NCBI RefSeq assembly: GCF_031143425.1
Contig: NC_090446.1
Location: forward strand, 654,555,717 to 654,619,716
Direction of reading: 5' to 3'
DNA: 64,000 bases
Source of the DNA: Pleurodeles waltl
Taxonomy: Eukaryota; Chordata; Amphibia; Caudata; Salamandridae
The position numbers were made by a program, and so were the translations under genes. Positions 58,553-64,000 of this stretch are shown one piece after another. The notes beneath the pieces were generated by a model. It did no database searches. It was not told the DNA's origin and saw nothing but the letters and a program-made list of their open reading frames with translations. Position 1 is the first letter of the stretch. Each line of letters opens with the position of its first letter.

Positions 58553-60141
58553 TCATTTTTCTTCTCTCCTCTTAGTATTTTTCACCATTTTCAATTTTAT
58601 TCTTTTACTAATTTTACATGCCACCCATAATCCAAATAAACAAGCTATAACAATCAATATCCCCTGTATTATTTTAGACAATATCCCATGCCAAATATTA
58701 CTAAACCAATTTCCCACTGAAGCAAATCCTTTCCCAACCTTTTCCCAAACACCTGGTTCCTTTAATTCCTTCAAGTCTGTACTATCCCTAGTCAAGTTAG
58801 TAAGCATACTTCTAATCTCATTACTATTATCTGGTATGTAAGCACAGCAGTGACGCTCATTAAGCATCCTACAAACTCCGCCATTTATCGCTAAAAGAAT
58901 GTCTAAAACAAGCCTGTTTTGAAGAGTCATAGCCCTTTCCGCAGCAAGTTCAGTATTCATGAGGAGTATAGCCCCTGAAAAGTTTGTCAGCATGTTATCC
59001 ACAATAGTAGACAACTTTTGAATCTTTATGGAGTTTAAGATAACTCCCACTGAAGTAACTATCGCCCCAAATATGTCTCCTACTACACCAGCAGCAGTTT
59101 CTCTCTTCTGTCTATTACGATGTAATTCACACAATTTCGGAAACCTCTTCAAATCATCAAGTTGAGATATCTTTGGGAAAACTATCCCCAAATAACATGT
59201 CCCACACCATCCCTTTGGAAGACGGTAATAAGCATTAAGTCCACATATATAATAGATCCCAGGGATCGCTGGATCCTATCCATTTAACATGAACGTCCAC
59301 TTACTCTGAAGCAAAAACACATGCTTACATTCACTCATTCCCACAACACACATTTTCATAATAAGACTTCGGCCTAGATATGCAAAGCTTCCCTACGTGT
59401 AGTGCATCTAAAGCCAACTTCCCCTGTTCTCTAATTGCACTGTAACCCTCACTACTAGCAAAAGCTTGCTGCTGCAATCCTTTCTCCAATTTCCCTTTCA
59501 ATGCCCTTCTTCTATCTTCCGTGTGATCTAAAAAGCTTTTCTCTACAGGTGTAAGCAAACATGTCAAATTATAGCAGTGTGCATAAGATGTACTAATTGT
59601 TAATGTCGCCTCAAAGAATCCTTTTTACTAACTTTATGCTATAATACTTAGCTACACTACTCAAATCCTCTATGATAGGCACATGAGGAAACACAAGATC
59701 ATGGTTCGAGTAAAAATACTGAATCTCTTCCTGGTTATAAAATCTTGTTAGTAACAGACTACAACTTATCCTATATGTTAAAGGCAGACTATGATAGGTA
59801 ACCCCCTCTTGTACCGAAACAGGAATCTGTGTGCAAACGTAATAATCTTTTGCATCCATTGTGTCAACATACTCACTCAGGAAGCGATAGAAAACATTAG
59901 TGGATAGTTGCCCTTTTGCGTTAGTTCCCTCATGCAAGTATTTTGTATCCTGCTCAAACCTCTCCCAAGCTGTTAGTGCAGTGGTAGTCTCAGGAATTGT
60001 AACATTGTTAGTTCCACTCTTATCCATTAATGTCATACCCACAACCACAACCATAATGAATTTCACACACACAACACCCAAACCAACACCCAAATATTTA
60101 CAACGCCTACTTCCTCTATTATCCTCCCTAGTGTTAGCCAT
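58553..60141 (-). pseudogene. endogenous retrovirus env, broken into at least three frames
   Basis: Retroviral envelope remnant on the - strand. 60,141-59,611 is the N-terminal part with a hydrophobic signal-like segment (about residues 15-37). 59,567-59,331 is a middle fragment. 59,191-58,553 is the transmembrane subunit: a basic cleavage-type site (RQKR), a hydrophobic segment, a Leu/Ile-rich coiled-coil region with LQNRLVLD, a cysteine motif CRMLNERHCC (about 58,866-58,895), an amphipathic stretch and a final membrane anchor (about residues 175-195) with a basic tail. Stops and gaps between the pieces prevent a complete product. The overall form is gamma-type, but the Cys spacing is one residue longer than usual. 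Confidence 0.85.
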
Positions 60142-60622
60142 GATCTGTAAAGAATCAGAAAGTTAAGGAAAGTTAATTCAAACAACAACAGAGGACAGCT
60201 AGAATGATTTTTCTTCTTTTCCCTTTTTTTCTCCTTTTTTTTTCTCGCAGCAAAGTCAAAACAAGCAAGTATTTACAGCTTTCACTTTCTCGCCCAGGAT
60301 CCTTGTCAATTCAGGTTAGCAGCTTGTCAAATCAGTTTTTCGAAAGTCAATTCAGGTTATCAGTGTCACATCCGGTAAGTTATCAGTCTCTATTTTTATC
60401 AGTCTCTATTTTTTTCTCTTCTTAATTCAATTCTTATGCCAGTTCAGCCTCTCCGGCCAGATTCAGGTACTAAATTACTGACCTGGAATCTCTCTATCAA
60501 AGCAGAACGCCAAGAACTCTTGTTGCCATTCAGCTGACTTTGCATATGCCCATTCAGGGCCTGCGTACCTTCTGTTTGCTACTCTCTTTGTTTTCAACTT
60601 GCGATCACCTTGCAACTCTCCT
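60142..60622. other. ERV intergenic region
   Basis: Pyrimidine-rich on the + strand (TTTTCTCCTTTTTTTTTCTC), with short GGTTATCAGT repeats at 60,310-60,410. Possibly the splice-acceptor/leader region of env. No frame. Confidence 0.4.
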
Positions 60623-61084
60623 TCACTTTCGATCTTCTCTCCTTGTTGTATCAACCTCTTCCTCTATTGCATCTTCGACAACCACCTTTCCCTTTTTCAC
60701 TTGCAACTCTGGCCACTTATCTCCTTTCAGTGTCTCTCTGGTCTTTGATCTTTCCTGTGGCAGCCCTTCGCCCTCCTCTGACTCTATGGTATTTTCTCTT
60801 GATGGACCTGCAATTTGCTCAGGAGGAGTCTGGACACTCTGACTCTCTTCCGCCTCAACTCCCTCGCCATCTTGGTCTGTCAGGGGCTCTAGCTCATTTC
60901 CATATTCGTCTGCTTCTGGGAGAACCTCCCTCTGATTTGGCTCTCCTGGTGCCTCAGTTGAGATAGGCTCACCGTCACCCTTCTGGGTCTCCTCTCCTTT
61001 GTCTCTTACTGGAGTGACCAAGCCATCCTCAATTGGCTCTCCTTCTGTCTCAGTTCCCCTTCGATCACTCTCCGGCCCTGAGAC
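60623..61084 (-). pseudogene. acidic extension in frame with ERV pol
   Basis: The open - strand stretch is very rich in Glu, Pro and Lys (e.g. EELEPLT-like, DAIEEEVDTT) and has no domain. It lies in the same frame as the integrase end, separated from it by a single TAA at 61,085-61,087. It could be a pol C-terminal tail, a separate accessory ORF or simply noncoding sequence. Confidence 0.5.
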
Positions 61085-61402
61085 TTAATTCTCTGTTGTT
61101 GGTACTTTCAACAACTCAACTTCCTCATCAGTTGGACACGCCACCTTCTTTGTTTGACTTGCACGGATCCAATTCCGGATTCCCGCACACTTCACAGCAG
61201 TAGTAGTCATTAGTATTACTTGATATGGCCCCTTCCAACGTGGCTCCAAGCTTGACTTCCTTACATGTTTCTTGATAACAACCCAGTCACCAGCTTTCAG
61301 ATTGTGTCCTGGATCACTTATGGGTGGCAGGGTGGTAGCTTCCACCTGGTGAGAAAAAGAGAGGACCACATCAGCCAGACCCTTGCAGTAGTCCAACACC
61401 AT
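61085..61402 (-). pseudogene. ERV integrase C-terminal domain
   Basis: It carries GDWVVIKKH and EPRWKGPYQVIL, the GPY/F-type motif of gammaretrovirus-like integrases, followed by IRNWIRASQTKKV. The upstream part, VLDYCKGLADVV, begins immediately at the MITE border. The rest of integrase continues at 62,419 on the other side. Confidence 0.88.
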
Positions 61403-62418
61403 GGGGTTCATTATGACCCTGGCGGAAGGCGGAGAAGCGACGGTAAGACTGCCAACAGGCTGGCGGTCTTTTTTTTGTATTATGATCATGGCGGTTACCG
61501 CCATGGTCATCTGCCGGTTCTCCGTTCCGCCCGCCGGGCTGCAGACCAGGGTCTCGAACCCGGTGGCCGTCACTATACCGCCGGCGGTATTTTGACCTAG
61601 CTTACCGCCGTGGATTTCCTGCGGTTGGAACCGCCATGAAATCCATGGCGGTAAGCACTATCAGTGCCAGGGAATTCCTTCCCTGGCACTGATAGGGGTC
61701 CCCCCCAACCCCCACCCCGACTCCCTCCCCTACACCCCCCACCACCCCTGCCACCCCCCAAAGGTGGCAGGGCCCCCCTCCCCACCCCAACCCCCAACAT
61801 CACAGAACTCACACACACATGACACGCACGCAGGCACCACCAACACACACACGCACACACACCGACATACATGCCTACATCCGCACACACAGTCAGACAT
61901 GCACACCCACATGCAAACATACACGCACACATCTATACAGACATTCCCATAGACATACACACACTCATTCCCAAAACACGCAACACCCCCGCAAGCATAC
62001 ACGCACTCACACACCCCCTCTACATACACACACGCACACCCCCACGCATGCACACAACACTCAACACCCCCCACCCCTCTCCCCTCACGGACGATCGACT
62101 TACCTGGACTGACGATCCTCTGGGAGGGGACGGGAGCCATGGGGGCTGCTCCGCCGACACCACACCGCCAACAGAACACCGCCACGCCGAATCACAGGAC
62201 GTGATTCGCTGGGCGGGGTTCTGTTGGTGTGGCGGTGGAGGTGGAGCAACCTCCACTTCCCCGCCAGTATGGCTGTTGGCGGCTCTCCGTCCGTAAAAGG
62301 ACGGAGAGCTGCCAACGGTCATAATAGGCCGAGTGACAAACCGCCACCTCTGGCGGTCTTCCGCACGGCGGTCTCTCGGCGGTCTTGGGAAAAGACCGCC
62401 GAGGTCAAAATGACCCCC
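61403..62418. mobile_element. 1,016-bp MITE, GGGCCTCATT family, copy 6, inserted in ERV integrase
   Basis: Ends GGGGTTCATTATGACCCTGG and CGAGGTCAAAATGACCCCC with CAT on both sides (61,400-61,402; 62,419-62,421). Internal pairs include CATGGCGG / CCGCCATG, CCAGGGAATTCCTTCCCTGG and CCGTCCGT / ACGGACGG. It is larger than its relatives because of a CA-rich tract in the middle. No gene; Cys-rich or His/Thr-rich frames in it follow from the repeats. Confidence 0.88.
61800..62060 (+). repeat. CA-rich microsatellite inside the MITE
   Basis: Interrupted (CA)n with ACACAC, CACGCA and CATACA words over about 250 bases. It accounts for the unusual length of this MITE copy. Confidence 0.9.
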
Positions 62419-63115
62419 CATATCATCCGTGATATTCACAGAGCATTCACAGGCACTGTGGGCAGTCTCATAGCTCGGCCCATGAGAATCTCATGAGGAG
62501 ACAGTCCTGTTTTCTTGTTGACATTAGTACCAAAGGCAATGCATCGGGCCATTTCAGATTGGTAGCTGCACAAATTTTCACCATTCTCGACTTCAGGGTA
62601 CCATTCATCTGCTCCACTAGTCCTGATGCTTCAGGGCGGTAACTACAATGCAACTTCTGTTCAATGTTTAATGCTGCACACAATATCTTAACCACCTCGT
62701 TGTTGAAGTGACTTCCTCCATCTGATTCTAAAGAGATCGGAAACCCGAAACCTGGGATCAATTTCGGAAGCAGCAGCTTTGCGACTGTGAGACTGTCATT
62801 CCTACGTGTAGGGTATGCTTCAATCCAGTGACTAAAGATACACACAATCACCAACACATATCTCAGACCTCCACACACAGGCATCTCAATAAAATCCAAT
62901 TGCATTCTGCTAAGTGGACCTCCTGCTCTCCCAATGTGGCTCAAATTCACCACTGTCCCTTTCCCCACATTCATCTGCTGACAGATGATACACATGTGAC
63001 AAATCACCCCCGCAGCTTGTCTGAACTTTGGATTAAACCAATCAATCTTGAACAACCTAATCATGGCATCCCTCCCAATATGTGCTTAACCATGGTAAAA
63101 CCTTGCAAACTGTGA
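62419..63115 (-). pseudogene. ERV integrase, zinc-binding and catalytic core
   Basis: CHMCIICQQMN is the Cys pair of the HHCC finger; the His pair lies at FYHG / AHIG just upstream with a stop between (about 63,090). The catalytic residues are all present: QLDFIEMP (about 62,890), ESDGGSHF (about 62,720) and SGLVEQMNGTLK (about 62,610). A frame change follows near 62,530 and a MITE cuts off the C-terminal domain at 62,418. The sequence is gamma/epsilon-like rather than lentiviral or betaretroviral. Confidence 0.9.
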
Positions 63116-63388
63116 CAGGAGACTGTTCGGCAAGACCATTTTCCCTTCATCTGAAACCCACAAATCATCTCGCCTTTGTACACATTGCATCCTAACCCAA
63201 GAATGCTTCTCATCTTTGCTGGCACGTCCCTGCAACAATCTCAATTCTTCCAACGTGTCAACTACCCTTAATGTGTAACCTGGGCATGTCTCATTTTCTG
63301 TTTCAGGTAACAATTCCCACTGATCCTTAAGCAATATACAGTTCAATGCGCAAAACCTTGCGACTTGATCCATTTCCCATTGAAACAA
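63116..63388 (-). pseudogene. ERV pol linker between RNase H and integrase
   Basis: An open stretch whose C-terminal end, LPNSLLSQFARFYHG, leads into the integrase zinc finger. It matches the position of the RNase H-integrase connection in gammaretrovirus-like pol. It overlaps the RNase H frame at its right end, so there is a frame change near 63,330-63,400. Confidence 0.7.
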
Positions 63389-64000
63389 AGTCTTGTGACT
63401 TCAGGTGAGCACTGCATTTCACCACGCCAATTTCATGAGGTAACTGAATCGCGTGCAACAACTCCTTTATTCTTTCACCATTTTTCACTGGAGAACCAGA
63501 AGAGGTCAGAAAACCCCTCTGTGACCATAGCTGGCCAAAGTCAGGGCCAATTCCAAATCCGTATCTGCTATCACTATAGATAGTCACTCTCAACTGGGCA
63601 GAGGCATGGCAAATTCTAGTAAGAGAAACCAATTCGGCCACTTGCGCAGAATATACTCTTTCAAGCCAAGACGCTTCAAGGATACCAGGGATCGTACATA
63701 CAGCGTATCCGGCTCTCAGCACTCCTACTGAGTCTCTTAAACAGGAGCCGTCGACAAAGATAATTTGGTCATTTTCTTCCAATTGGGTATCTTTAATATC
63801 AGGCCTCGGTTTGGTGCACATTTCTGTTACCTCAAGACAATCATGTTCTACATCTTCAACATCTTCAACCTCCGTGTTTTCATTTGGGACCAACGTTGCC
63901 GGGTTCAACACTGTACATCTTTTCAACGTTACATTTGGTGACCCCACGATAATCGTTTCATATTTTGTCAATCTTGCATTTGTCATGTGCTGCGTTTTGG
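63389..64000 (-). pseudogene. ERV RNase H; pol continues outside the window
   Basis: Three catalytic positions are recognisable: FVDGSC (about 63,745), AQVAELV (about 63,630) and YSDSRYGFG (about 63,560), in the gammaretrovirus-like form with a CSAH motif near 63,410. RT, protease, gag and the 5' LTR should lie to the right of 64,000. Confidence 0.85.

Noticed and set aside
61597..62439. Cys/Val-rich and His/Thr-rich frames
   Set aside because: Products of the CA-rich tract inside the MITE.

Overview
The window looks like repeat-dense vertebrate DNA, most likely from a salamander with a giant genome, and newt-like. That is an inference from the mix of PIF/Harbinger, L2, DIRS-like, Ty3/Gypsy and ERV copies and from microsatellites and GC-rich MITEs; no host marker gene is present. 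I found no convincing host gene, tRNA, rRNA or CRISPR array. Nearly everything recognisable is a mobile element, and many are nested.

Layout. 1-7.7 kb: a (CTAT)n microsatellite, a 391-bp palindromic MITE, a decayed LINE reverse transcriptase (about 2.2-4.9 kb) and unassigned DNA. 7,703-9,431: a solo LTR with a perfect 5-bp target-site duplication (TSD). 10.8-21.1 kb: Harbinger-type MITEs, two about 0.9-kb non-autonomous Harbinger copies in opposite orientation, a G-rich minisatellite, a (TTTC)n tract and a second LTR-like segment.

21,845-36,072 is the most interesting object: a single 14.2-kb Harbinger element bounded by TTA on both sides. It carries three genes: a HARBI1-like transposase (two exons, + strand, broken), a three-exon SANT/Myb-like gene (+ strand, broken), and a two-exon NAIF1-like SANT/Myb gene on the - strand that reads open through 411 codons. 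It also contains a four-copy 325-bp tandem array and an internal palindrome. Its ends match the small non-autonomous copies nearby, so they belong to one family.

36.8-46.3 kb: an hAT-like element holding two MITEs, a decayed DIRS-like tyrosine-recombinase retroelement on the - strand, and several copies of a second MITE family with ends like GGGCCTCATTWTGACC and TAA/TAT duplications.

47.6-64.0 kb is a stack of insertions. A - strand Ty3/Gypsy element (gag, protease, RT, RNase H, integrase) is split in its RT by a nearly intact 5.2-kb L2 LINE with an 8-bp TSD, and in its integrase by a MITE. The L2 begins with two about 1-kb tandem 5' units. To the right lies a - strand endogenous retrovirus (3' LTR, env, pol; it runs off the window), whose integrase is itself split by a 1-kb MITE. 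All coding elements here carry stops or frameshifts except the - strand Harbinger gene; the L2 ORF carries a single in-frame stop.
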